The notes beneath the pieces are model-generated. The model did not search any database. It was not told the DNA's origin and was given only the letters and a program-made list of their open reading frames with translations. A program made the position numbers and the translations under genes. From assembly GCA_003225615.1 (NCBI GenBank), contig QIAS01000225.1:1-8037 (forward strand): DNA of 8,037 bases, given 5' to 3'. This stretch comes from Acidobacteriota bacterium. Its GTDB lineage: Bacteria > Acidobacteriota > Terriglobia > Terriglobales > Acidobacteriaceae. This document shows, piece after piece, positions 1-6,610 of this stretch (position 1 is the first letter of the stretch; each line of letters opens with the position of its first letter).

Positions 1-202
1 TTCGGAACAGAACGATGGCGCCGCCGACCGCGAGGATGGTTAGTGTATGGCCGATGCCCCAGGCAACGCCGATCAAGGCTGAGCGCTTGACGCTGTGCTC
101 GCGGGAGACGATGGTGCTGACTGCGATTACGTGGTCGGGATCGGTGGCGTGCCGCATGCCGAGGAAGAATCCGATGGCTACGATGGTGAGCAGGCCGATC
201 AT
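1..202 (-). CDS. NiCoT/NicO-type nickel (cobalt) permease, N-terminal part, runs off the window
   Basis: The first 67 codons are present and the gene continues beyond base 1. The product is predicted to be an inner-membrane permease importing Ni2+ (or Co2+) for metalloenzyme assembly. A hydrophobic first helix (residues 2-16) leads into GMRHATDPDHV. H18, D23 and H24 of this segment form the HX4DH signature of nickel/cobalt permeases, which lines the metal-selective site in characterised members. STIVSRE and a later GIGHTL segment also fit the family. The ATG at 202 was chosen because it places the first helix directly at the N-terminus. The frame stays open a little further upstream, but without a better start. 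The ribosome binding site is weak. It begins 25 bases after the hypB remnant, and a nickel permease next to a nickel-inserting GTPase makes functional sense. Substrate (Ni versus Co) cannot be decided from this fragment. Confidence 0.8.
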   Translation of the reverse strand, partial: MIGLLTIVAIGFFLGMRHATDPDHVIAVSTIVSREHSVKRSALIGVAWGIGHTLTILAVGGAIVLFR

Positions 203-227
203 CGATGAGTTCCAGTGCCTGCCAGCA

Positions 228-536
228 TCATACCGCGCGGGCTGCTTCCAGATCCGTGCGATGGGCGACCAGGAATTGCTCCAGTTCTTCAATGCCCTGA
301 CCGGCGCGGGTTGAGACCTTCAGGATGGGCATGCCTGGACGGACTCCGTGGATGTTGCGGATCAGAGCTTCCAGATCGAATTCGACGGCGTCGGCAAGGT
401 CGAGCTTGGTCACGATGGCGACGTCGGCAGTATTGAAGATGGTGGGATATTTAAGCGGCTTGTCTTCGCCTTCGGTCGTGGAAACGAGCACCAGGTGCAG
501 GTTCTCACCGAGATCGAAGCTGGAGGGGCAGACGAG
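228..536 (-). pseudogene. hypB: hypB 3' remnant (nickel-incorporation GTPase), N-terminal half missing
   Basis: HypB is a GTPase that delivers nickel to [NiFe]-hydrogenase (and often urease) with HypA. The 102 readable codons match its C-terminal part. They begin with LVCPSSFDLGENLHL, which includes the conserved metal-site Cys of the GNLVCP segment. TEGEDKPLKYPTIFNTAD, the guanine-specificity motif as TKLD, and a typical C-terminal helix follow. Immediately before the first Leu codon, in the same frame, is a TAG (537-539), and no HypB sequence lies upstream. The P-loop, switch I and the His-rich N-terminus are therefore absent and GTP hydrolysis is not possible. The first start in frame is a GTG at 491, with no ribosome binding site of note. 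The first 127 bases of the remnant overlap the out-of-frame tail of kdpC. The surviving part has no stops or frameshifts, so the break is recent or artefactual. Confidence 0.85.
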
Positions 537-1078
537 CTAGCGAAGCGGAAGTTGACCCGCGGTTCACCGAAGATATCCCACTGGCGCCCGGCGACGTGGG
601 CCGCCACAAGTTTCCGTATATCTTCTTCTGTACGTTGGCGCTCGCGGGCCACGCGTGGGACCTGGAAGTAGGCTGCCGCAGGCGTAATCTCCGGATCCAG
701 TCCCGAGCCGGAAGCCGTCACCAGATCGACAGGAATGAGTAATGAAGGGTTTTCGGCTTGCATCCGGGCGACGTCACCTTCCACACGGGCAATCAACTTC
801 TGGTTTGTAGGGCCGAGATTTGATCCTCCGGAGGCGGTGGCATCGTAGCCAGCGTCGCCCGCCGCTGAGGGACGCGAATGGAAATAACCGGGTCCCGTGA
901 ATGGCTGCCCAATCAGGCGTGAACCGATCACTGTTCCATCTCTCTGAATCAAGCTGCCGTTGGATTTTTCAGGAAATAACGCCTGCGAAACTCCGGTGAC
1001 GACTAAGGGGTACAAAATTCCCAGCAGAATGGTCGTCGCGATGGTCATGAGAATGGAAGTCACCAGATTACGTTTCAT
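410..1078 (-). CDS. kdpC: KdpC, potassium-transporting ATPase subunit C, with a foreign C-terminus
   Basis: KdpC is the single-span subunit that stabilises the KdpFABC complex and raises ATP affinity. Residues 6-32 form the one membrane helix. The periplasmic domain carries the family segments SRLIGQPF, GYFHSRPSA, GYDATASGGSNLGPTN and a late FGEPRVN. The start at 1078 begins MKRNLVTS and has a GAAGG ribosome binding site 5 bases upstream. An ATG at 1090 overlaps the kdpB stop as ATGA and would add four residues, so it is a real alternative. Native sequence ends at Asn176 (base 551). Family members usually have some 15 further residues (an LNLALD-like end) that are missing here. They are replaced by about 46 Ser/Pro-rich residues read out of frame through hypB. 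Whether the altered subunit works cannot be told from sequence; most of the conserved domain is intact. Confidence 0.9.
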   Translation of the reverse strand: MKRNLVTSILMTIATTILLGILYPLVVTGVSQALFPEKSNGSLIQRDGTVIGSRLIGQPFTGPGYFHSRPSAAGDAGYDATASGGSNLGPTNQKLIARVEGDVARMQAENPSLLIPVDLVTASGSGLDPEITPAAAYFQVPRVARERQRTEEDIRKLVAAHVAGRQWDIFGEPRVNFRFASSSAPPASISVRTCTWCSFPRPKAKTSRLNIPPSSILPTSPS

Positions 1079-1086
1079 ATCAACCT

Positions 1087-3117
1087 TCATGCCAGCCCGA
1101 TCCGCGTTATTGCCATGTCGATAAGCTTGATTCCGAGAAAAGGGACGACGACGCCGCCGAGACCGTAAATCAATAAATTGCGTCGCAGCAACGCCTCGGC
1201 GCTCCTAGCCATGTATTTGACCCCGCGAAGCGCCAGGGGAATGAGGGCGATGATAATCAGCGCATTGAAGATTACCGCCGAAAGCACCGCCGACTCTGGC
1301 GTCTTCAGGTGCATGATGTTCAAGGCATTCAAGACGGGAAACGTGCCGGCGAACATCGCGGGAATAATGGCAAAGTATTTGGCGACATCGTTCGCAATGG
1401 AAAATGTGGTCAGCGCACCGCGCGTCATCAGCAGCTGCTTGCCAATTTCCACGATTTCAATGAGCTTGGTCGGATTCGAATCGAGATCGACCATATTGCC
1501 GGCTTCCTTGGCAGCCTGGGTTCCGGTATTCATGGCGACGCCAACATCGGCCTGGGCCAATGCCGGCGCGTCGTTGGTGCCGTCCCCCGTCATGGCGACC
1601 AGTTTTCCTTTTCCTTGCTCACGACGGATGAGGTCCATTTTCTCTTTGGGCGTTGCTTCGGCGAGAAAATCGTCCACCCCGGCTTCGCGCGCGATAGCGG
1701 CAGCCGTAAGCGGATTGTCGCCGGTGATCATCACGGTTTTGATCCCCATGGCGCGTAGCTGGTCAAAACGGTCGCGTATGCCACCTTTGACGACGTCCTT
1801 GAGGTGGATGACGCCGAGGACGCGGCGCTTCTCGGCTACCACCAGCGGAGTGCCACCCGAGCGCGCAATGCTTTCCACAGTGGCTTGAACGCTCGGCGGA
1901 AGGTCGATGCCCTCCATTGCGAGATAACGCGTGATGGCGTCGGCGGCGCCTTTGCGAATCTCGAGCCCGTTCAGGTTGACTCCTGACATGCGCGTCTGCG
2001 CGCTAAACGGAACGAATGCGGCATCTCGCGAGGCCAGTTCTCGCCCACGTAGGCCATATTTTTCTTTGGCCAGCACGACGATGGATCGGCCCTCTGGAGT
2101 TTCATCCGCCAAGGACGAGAGTTGCGCGGCATCGGCCATCTCCGCTTCCGTGACTCCGGCTGCCGCCATCAATTCGGTAGCCTGACGATTGCCGAGCGTG
2201 ATGGTGCCGGTTTTATCCAGCAGCAGAGTATTCACGTCGCCGGCGGCTTCTACGGCTCGACCGGACATCGCCAGCACATTGTGCTGGATCAGCCGATCCA
2301 TGCCTGCAATGCCGATGGCCGAGAGCAGCCCGCCGATGGTTGTGGGAATCAGGCAGACGAGCAGCGAGACCAGCACAAACACTGTCTGCGGCGATCCCGA
2401 GTAGATGGCAAATGGCTGTAACGTGACCCCGGCCAGCAGAAAGATGATGGTCAAGCCGGCGAGCAGAATGTTCAGCGCGATTTCATTGGGAGTCTTTTGT
2501 CGTTCTGCGCCTTCGACCAAGGCAATCATCCGGTCAAGGAAAGTTTCTCCGGGATTCGAGGTGATTCGCACTTTGATCCAGTCCGACAAAACGCGTGTGC
2601 CACCAGTGACGGCCGAGCGATCTCCACCGGCCTCGCGAATGACCGGTGCGGACTCGCCAGTAATCGCTGATTCATCCACAGACGCTATGCCCTCAACGAT
2701 TTCGCCATCACCAGGGATGAACTCTCCTGCCGCCACTAACACCAGGTCGCCGGCTCGCAGCTTGGAACTGGGCACAATTTCTGCGCGCCCATCCGAAAGA
2801 AGCCGGTGGGCTTGGGTTTCCGACCTTGCCTTGCGGAGTGTTTCTGCCTGCGCCTTGCCGCGTCCTTCGGCCATGGCCTCGGCAAAGTTGGCGAACAATA
2901 CCGTGAACCAGAGCCACAAGGTGATCTGCAGGTTGAATCCGAAGCTCACTCGTGGTGCGCGGAAAAGCAGGGCCGTAGTGACTACGCTGCCCACCTCCAC
3001 CACGAACATGACAGGATTTCGCATCATGGTGCGCGGATTCAGCTTGATGACCGAATCCCAGAGCGCGCGACGCACTATGCGCACATCCCAAATCGCCCGT
3101 TTTTTTTCTTTGCTCAT
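1087..3117 (-). CDS. kdpB: KdpB, potassium-transporting P-type ATPase catalytic subunit
   Basis: This is the ATP-hydrolysing subunit of the inner-membrane KdpFABC pump, 676 residues and full length for the family. Two helices (about 35-54 and 62-80) precede the actuator domain, which holds the TGES dephosphorylation motif at 153-156. The next membrane pair flanks [10 protein letters not shown] (256-265). The phosphorylated aspartate is D301 in DKTGT. The nucleotide domain contains FSAQTRMSG and KGA. TGDNPL (465-470) and [10 protein letters not shown] (511-520) complete the phosphorylation domain, and three C-terminal helices lie at about 578-597, 610-630 and 648-668. All catalytic residues I looked for are present. 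The ATG at 3117 lies 5 bases after the kdpA stop, within reach of a small hairpin (3118-3133). The ATGA at its end couples it to kdpC. Codons 4-7 contain a run of eight A. Confidence 0.98.
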   Translation of the reverse strand: MSKEKKRAIWDVRIVRRALWDSVIKLNPRTMMRNPVMFVVEVGSVVTTALLFRAPRVSFGFNLQITLWLWFTVLFANFAEAMAEGRGKAQAETLRKARSETQAHRLLSDGRAEIVPSSKLRAGDLVLVAAGEFIPGDGEIVEGIASVDESAITGESAPVIREAGGDRSAVTGGTRVLSDWIKVRITSNPGETFLDRMIALVEGAERQKTPNEIALNILLAGLTIIFLLAGVTLQPFAIYSGSPQTVFVLVSLLVCLIPTTIGGLLSAIGIAGMDRLIQHNVLAMSGRAVEAAGDVNTLLLDKTGTITLGNRQATELMAAAGVTEAEMADAAQLSSLADETPEGRSIVVLAKEKYGLRGRELASRDAAFVPFSAQTRMSGVNLNGLEIRKGAADAITRYLAMEGIDLPPSVQATVESIARSGGTPLVVAEKRRVLGVIHLKDVVKGGIRDRFDQLRAMGIKTVMITGDNPLTAAAIAREAGVDDFLAEATPKEKMDLIRREQGKGKLVAMTGDGTNDAPALAQADVGVAMNTGTQAAKEAGNMVDLDSNPTKLIEIVEIGKQLLMTRGALTTFSIANDVAKYFAIIPAMFAGTFPVLNALNIMHLKTPESAVLSAVIFNALIIIALIPLALRGVKYMARSAEALLRRNLLIYGLGGVVVPFLGIKLIDMAITRIGLA

Positions 3118-3133
3118 AGACTTCAGAAAGTCT
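3118..3133 (-). repeat. Small inverted repeat at the kdpA/kdpB junction
   Basis: On the coding strand the sequence reads AGACTT-TCTG-AAGTCT, a perfect 6-bp stem with a 4-base loop directly before the kdpB ATG. It contains the kdpA stop codon and the only purine stretch (GAAG) that could serve as kdpB ribosome binding site. In mRNA it could hide that site until ribosomes finishing kdpA open it, a common form of translational coupling. The stem is short and AT-containing, so it may be chance. Confidence 0.35.
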
Positions 3134-4883
3134 TGCCCGCATGCATCAGCAGGTGCTCAAGGACCGGCCCCAGGCTGAGCGCGGGGAAAAATGTCAACGC
3201 TCCGACGATCAGAATCACGGACACCAGCAAAATCGAGAACAGCGGCGTGGTCACGGGAAACGTTCCCAGCGACGGTGGAACGGCCTTCTTGCGTGCCAAG
3301 TTGCCGGCAATCGCGAGCATGGGAATGATCATGAAGAAGCGGCCAATAATCGTGTTTAGTCCAAGCGTGGTGTTGTACCAAAGCGTATTGCCGTTCAAGC
3401 CGGCAAAAGCGGAACCATTATTCCCTGCGGTCGAAAGAAAAGCGTAGAGAACTTGGGAGAAGCCGTGCGGACCGGGATTCGAAATGCTGGCAGTTCCGAA
3501 CGGCTTGAGTACCGAAATCGCCGTCAGCACGAGGATGACGAGCGGGAAGATGAGCGTGACTAGCATGGCCATCTTCACGTCGTACGATTCGATTTTCTTG
3601 CCGAGGTATTCGGGGGTGCGGCCGACCATTAGGCCGGCGATAAAAACCGAGAGTACGACGTAAATCAAAATGCCGTACAATCCCGCGCCTACGCCTCCGA
3701 AAACGACTTCGCTGAGCATGATATTGATCATAGGGACCATGCCGCCGAGGGGCGTGAAAGAGTCGTGGACGCCGTTGACGGCTCCGCAGCTCGCATCCGT
3801 GGTGATGGTGGCGAAGAGCGCGGAATTGGCGATGCCGAAGCGCACTTCTTTGCCTTCCATGTTTCCGCCGGGCTGGGTCAGGCTGGAGCGCTGGTCTACG
3901 CCTTTAAGCAGCGGATTGCCCTTGGCTTCTGCCCAATACGCGGTGATCACGCCCGCGAAGAAAAGTACGGCCATCGCACTCCACACCGCCCAACCATGGC
4001 GCTGCGAACCGGTCATCTTTCCCAGTGTGTAGGTCAGGCCCGCGGGAATGGCGAAGATCGCCCACATTTCCAGAAAATTGCTGAGGGGAGTTGGATTCTC
4101 GAAAGGATGCGCGCTGTTGGCGTTGAAGAATCCGCCGCCATTCGTGCCCAACATCTTGATGGCTTCCTGGGAAGCGACCGGGCCTTGAGCGATCGTCTGC
4201 TCGGTGATTTCCTTGGTCGTGGTCTTTCCGTCTGCTCCGGTGATTTGCACGCTCTGCTTCTCGAGCAACTTCACCGTGTCGTAAGGGCGGAGATTTTGAA
4301 CCACGCCCTGTGAGACCAAGGCCAGCGCGCCCACCAGGCACAAGGGCAGCAAGACCCATAGCGTGGCGCGAGTCATATCTACCCAGAAATTGCCGATGGT
4401 GTCCTTTTCGCGGCGAGAGATGCCACGAATGAACGCGATCGCCAGCGCGATGCCGACCGCTGCAGACGCAAAGTTGTGGTAGGCGAGGCCCGCCATCTGC
4501 GTCAGATAGCTCATCGTCGTCTCGCCGGGATAGTTCTGCCAATTGGTGTTCGTAGTGAAGGAGGCAGCCGTATTGAAGGCCAGGTCGGGGGCTACCGCCC
4601 CCAATTTTTGCGGATTCCATGGCATCCACTGCTGAACTCGCTGTATGACATACAGCAGCAGCATGGAAACGGCGCTGAACAGCAACATGGCGACAGCGTA
4701 CTCCGTCCACCGCATTTCGTGTTGCTCGTCCCGATAGAGGAGACGCTCCACCGGACGCAGCACCGGGTCCAGCCAAGTGCGTTCCCGGTTGAACACTTTG
4801 GCCATGAAGCTACCCAGCGGTTTGGTTACCGCCAGCACTGCCAGGAAAAACAATGCGATCTGAAAGCAGCCATTCGCCGTCAT
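3123..4883 (-). CDS. kdpA: KdpA, potassium-binding and translocating subunit of Kdp ATPase
   Basis: KdpA is the channel-like subunit that binds and selects K+ in the inner membrane. It resembles a fused four-repeat K+ channel. The 586 residues contain four filter-type segments: FTTNTNWQ (109-116), [19 protein letters not shown] (246-264), [20 protein letters not shown] (361-380) and [12 protein letters not shown] (484-495). About ten hydrophobic helices are visible. The start at 4883 ([13 protein letters not shown]) was chosen over an ATG at 4943. The extra 20 residues from the upstream start are hydrophilic and come from the kdpF region in another frame, while the 4883 start sits 2 bases after the kdpF stop. 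The ribosome binding site is weak, so coupling to kdpF translation is likely. A 5-base gap follows before kdpB. At 586 residues it is somewhat longer than the 557 of E. coli KdpA. Confidence 0.97.
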   Translation of the reverse strand: MTANGCFQIALFFLAVLAVTKPLGSFMAKVFNRERTWLDPVLRPVERLLYRDEQHEMRWTEYAVAMLLFSAVSMLLLYVIQRVQQWMPWNPQKLGAVAPDLAFNTAASFTTNTNWQNYPGETTMSYLTQMAGLAYHNFASAAVGIALAIAFIRGISRREKDTIGNFWVDMTRATLWVLLPLCLVGALALVSQGVVQNLRPYDTVKLLEKQSVQITGADGKTTTKEITEQTIAQGPVASQEAIKMLGTNGGGFFNANSAHPFENPTPLSNFLEMWAIFAIPAGLTYTLGKMTGSQRHGWAVWSAMAVLFFAGVITAYWAEAKGNPLLKGVDQRSSLTQPGGNMEGKEVRFGIANSALFATITTDASCGAVNGVHDSFTPLGGMVPMINIMLSEVVFGGVGAGLYGILIYVVLSVFIAGLMVGRTPEYLGKKIESYDVKMAMLVTLIFPLVILVLTAISVLKPFGTASISNPGPHGFSQVLYAFLSTAGNNGSAFAGLNGNTLWYNTTLGLNTIIGRFFMIIPMLAIAGNLARKKAVPPSLGTFPVTTPLFSILLVSVILIVGALTFFPALSLGPVLEHLLMHAGKTF

Positions 4884-4885
4884 AG

Positions 4886-4975
4886 TCAAAATTTCTCTGG
4901 CTCGAGCAGCGCGTATACCAGGTAAACCATCAGCAGTACGCAAATGACGAGCATCACCAAGGATTCCGCCGTCAT
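4886..4975 (-). CDS. kdpF: KdpF, small membrane subunit of Kdp ATPase
   Basis: The product is a 29-residue peptide with one membrane helix (about residues 5-24), ending YALLEPEKF. The YALL-xPEKF ending is the hallmark of KdpF, which sits between KdpA and KdpB and stabilises the complex. A GAGGTG ribosome binding site lies 5 bases before the ATG, inside the last codons of the preceding small ORF. Its stop is 2 bases from the kdpA ATG. Length, ending and position just ahead of kdpA all agree, so the assignment is firm despite its size. Confidence 0.92.
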   Translation of the reverse strand: MTAESLVMLVICVLLMVYLVYALLEPEKF

Positions 4976-4979
4976 CAGT

Positions 4980-5066
4980 TCACCTCAAACGCTCACACGC
5001 GTATACATAGGCGACAGAAATGGCAAACATCAGAATTGTGAGTGCGACAAATACGAGATCTCGCAT
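4980..5066 (-). CDS. Uncharacterised 28-residue single-span membrane peptide in the kdp operon
   Basis: This small gene starts MRDLVFVALTIL, has one hydrophobic helix (about residues 4-23) ending in AYVYAC, and finishes with the charged tail ERLR. The case for translation is strong. An AGGAGG ribosome binding site (5071-5076) overlaps the porin stop, sits 4 bases before the ATG, and is the best such site in the window. The stop is 4 bases before kdpF. I have a general impression that short ORFs of this style (one helix, then Cys, acidic residue, Arg, Leu) occur ahead of kdpF in other bacteria, but I cannot verify it. Its place suggests an accessory or assembly peptide of the Kdp complex, or a KdpF-like second small subunit. 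It shares a VYA segment, with identical codons, with KdpF. Function is unknown. Confidence 0.75.
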   Translation of the reverse strand: MRDLVFVALTILMFAISVAYVYACERLR

Positions 5067-5075
5067 CAGACCTCC

Positions 5076-6452
5076 TTACCAGGGACCTTTTTTTCTTCCG
5101 AACCACCAGACAAGTCCCACGGTTGCGGTGTTTTGCTCTTTCTTGAGAATTCCGGGCGCGTCGGTGCGGAAGAAAGGGACGTTGGAGAAATCCCGCCGCC
5201 ACTCTGTCCGCATGAGGAATCCTTCGGCAAACTTGTATTCGTAAGTCAAGGTTGTTTCCTTCAGTGCTTGCGTGACGCCGCTGAATAGCCCACCGTGGTC
5301 GGACAGGTACTCCGCGCGGGTGGCCAGCGCGACCTTAGGAGTGAACTGGTAGCGTACGTAGCCAGCTCCGCCTTCGACGTGAGTTGGCGACGAATGCGAG
5401 AAGACACGGTTGATGACGTAATCTCCTTCTGCGGCCAGCGTCAGTTTCGGTGTCGCCGTCCTAGTCACGTAAGAATCGAAAATTTGCAGCCAGCCGTTCG
5501 GAGTGGGGCTGATCGGCGCTGCAGGTAGCCCGGGTTGCGTCGCCCCAATCGGGAAGCCGGGGTTCAGCGCGGTTACCGCATCTCTCTGTTCCTGTCCGCC
5601 GTGATAATTGATGTTCCAACTCACCGTCTTTTTCGGATGGAGGGTCAAAAACATCATCTGTGATTTGAAGCCGTTAAAATCTTCTGTCTGCTGCACGCCG
5701 TTGACGACGGCGTAAGTCAAGCTAACGGCGTCGCTGAACTGATAAGTTGCCCTGACTCCCATGTGATAGAAGGGCAGGAAATTGAAAAAGTAGGAACGCG
5801 AATAGTTGATCTGGTCTTTGGTGTAATTGTTCTCGATTCCCATCGCGCTCGCCCATTTGCCGAAGTCCACGGTCAAGCCGCTGCCCACGGGGAACACATA
5901 AGTTCCATAGGCCTGAAACAGAGGGCGGTAGACCTGCGGCCGATTTTCGTTGACGGCGCTGCCCTGCAAGGTTTCTGTGGCCTGGCCGAATTGCAGGTCG
6001 AGGCGGGCGCCGAAACGGTTTCCTGCTGCGACGTCCGGGGCATGTTCGACAACGAGGTCGGCCTGGTTCAGGCTGAAGCTGTTGCTGGTAACGTCGTAGG
6101 CGCGCAGCAGGTTCACGCGGCCTATGGGGCGATTGAAGTTGTAGCCGTAGTAGCCGTCGAGATTGAGATTAACGGTGGTGCCGGGGAAGAAATCGAGCTT
6201 ACTCCGGTCGTCGGCAGCGGCCGACTTGTCCTGCTGGAGCGAGGCTGCCGGAGCTGGAGCAGAAGCCTCAGGTTGCGTTCCAGATCGGAGTTGGCGAACC
6301 ACTTTCTTCAATTCTTGCACCTCAGACTCAAGCTCAGTAACACGCTTTTGCAGCGTCGCCGAGGTCTCTGCATCCGCGGGCGCGAGATTTTCTTGCGCAG
6401 TGGGGCGGATGACGGCACAGCAAAGGATCAGGCAGCAAGCGAGAGTCTTCAT
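5076..6452 (-). CDS. Outer-membrane beta-barrel porin, OmpL-like (BBP2 family)
   Basis: The 458-residue product is predicted to be an outer-membrane channel. A signal peptide (MKTLACCLILCCAVIRPTAQ) probably ends near residue 19. Residues 33-56 form a heptad-patterned coiled coil (LQKRVTELESEVQELKKVV), often seen as a periplasmic trimerising or wall-contact segment. A Pro/Ala-rich linker follows. The barrel begins near residue 92 with LDGYYGYNFNRPIGRVN and FSLNQADLVVEHAPD, segments I associate with the BBP2 (OmpL-like) porin family. Alternating aromatic/polar strands continue to a last strand GLVWWFG and a short basic tail. The ATG at 6452 is the first after an in-frame TAG 15 bases upstream; its own ribosome binding site is weak (AGG). 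It follows the KdpE-like site and leads directly into the small ORF and kdpF, so it is likely co-induced with the pump. A K+-permeable outer-membrane channel is an inference. Confidence 0.85.
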   Translation of the reverse strand: MKTLACCLILCCAVIRPTAQENLAPADAETSATLQKRVTELESEVQELKKVVRQLRSGTQPEASAPAPAASLQQDKSAAADDRSKLDFFPGTTVNLNLDGYYGYNFNRPIGRVNLLRAYDVTSNSFSLNQADLVVEHAPDVAAGNRFGARLDLQFGQATETLQGSAVNENRPQVYRPLFQAYGTYVFPVGSGLTVDFGKWASAMGIENNYTKDQINYSRSYFFNFLPFYHMGVRATYQFSDAVSLTYAVVNGVQQTEDFNGFKSQMMFLTLHPKKTVSWNINYHGGQEQRDAVTALNPGFPIGATQPGLPAAPISPTPNGWLQIFDSYVTRTATPKLTLAAEGDYVINRVFSHSSPTHVEGGAGYVRYQFTPKVALATRAEYLSDHGGLFSGVTQALKETTLTYEYKFAEGFLMRTEWRRDFSNVPFFRTDAPGILKKEQNTATVGLVWWFGRKKGPW

Positions 6453-6487
6453 AGCGCCTGAATTCTATCTGCATTACAAGCTTGCAT
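6449..6487 (-). CDS. Possible 12-codon leader ORF overlapping the porin start
   Basis: The ORF MQACNADRIQAL begins at an ATG 8 bases after a good GGAGGG ribosome binding site (6496-6501). Its TGA overlaps the porin ATG as ATGA. The porin itself has only a weak ribosome binding site, so ribosomes finishing this leader could re-start on the porin gene. The peptide has no codon run that would suggest attenuation. If transcription starts downstream of 6501 the leader would not be made. Support is positional only. Confidence 0.3.
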   Translation of the reverse strand: MQACNADRIQAL

Positions 6488-6531
6488 CCGAAGTGCCCTC
6501 CGTTACCGCCAACTACATTGGACTATTGAGG

Positions 6532-6572
6532 TCGTAAAGATGGGATAAGCAGTTCATAAATCTTTCGTAAAG
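6532..6572 (-). promoter_or_regulatory. Phased four-half-site operator, probable KdpE binding region
   Basis: Reading the coding strand, four octamers start exactly 11 bases apart: CTTTACGA, ATTTATGA, GCTTATCC, CTTTACGA. The first and last are identical; the third is degenerate. E. coli KdpE recognises TTTATA and TTTACA hexamers whose starts are 11 bases apart, so the half-site sequence and the spacing both agree. OmpR-type regulators bind such same-face direct repeats as head-to-tail dimers. The site lies 80 bases upstream of the porin ATG and just after kdpE, in the only gap long enough for a promoter. No clear -35/-10 pair was found. A TAGAAT hexamer (6462-6467) and a TTTACG (6533-6538) with a poor -10 (TAGTTG) are candidates only. 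The remaining gap sequence shows no convincing terminator. Confidence 0.65.
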
Positions 6573-6610
6573 GCGAGACGCAGAATAGGGGAGAACTCTG
6601 AGCGCGGCGA

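Noticed and set aside
228..491. Functional short HypB starting at the GTG (491)
   Set aside because: It would lack the P-loop and the metal-site Cys, there is no ribosome binding site, and Val at that place is an ordinary internal residue of HypB.
1178..1888. Long plus-strand open frame (236 codons) opposite kdpB
   Set aside because: It lies wholly antisense to conserved KdpB catalytic sequence, its peptide looks like no family I know, and GC-rich coding DNA commonly leaves such antisense frames open.
2405..3178. Plus-strand open frame (257 codons) opposite the kdpB 5' half and the kdpA end
   Set aside because: It is antisense to two certain genes, with Ser/Arg/Pro-rich composition typical of a shadow frame and no ribosome binding site of note.
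3904..4776. Minus-strand open frame (290 codons) overlapping kdpA in another frame
   Set aside because: It lies inside kdpA, whose frame encodes all four K+-filter segments. The alternative peptide is Arg/His/Gly-rich and unlike a real protein.
3123..4943. KdpA starting at the upstream ATG (4943)
   Set aside because: It would run through most of kdpF and add 20 hydrophilic residues before the first helix. The 4883 start fits the family N-terminus and the kdpF stop.
5088..5094. Seven-A run near the porin end as a programmed frameshift site into the small ORF
   Set aside because: The ribosome binding site and ATG of the small ORF explain its expression. The porin ends cleanly at TAA, and no stem-loop follows the run.
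6477..6484. Palindrome CAAGCTTG upstream of the porin as an operator
   Set aside because: Eight bases with no second copy are too little, and the phased TTTA array is a far better regulatory candidate.
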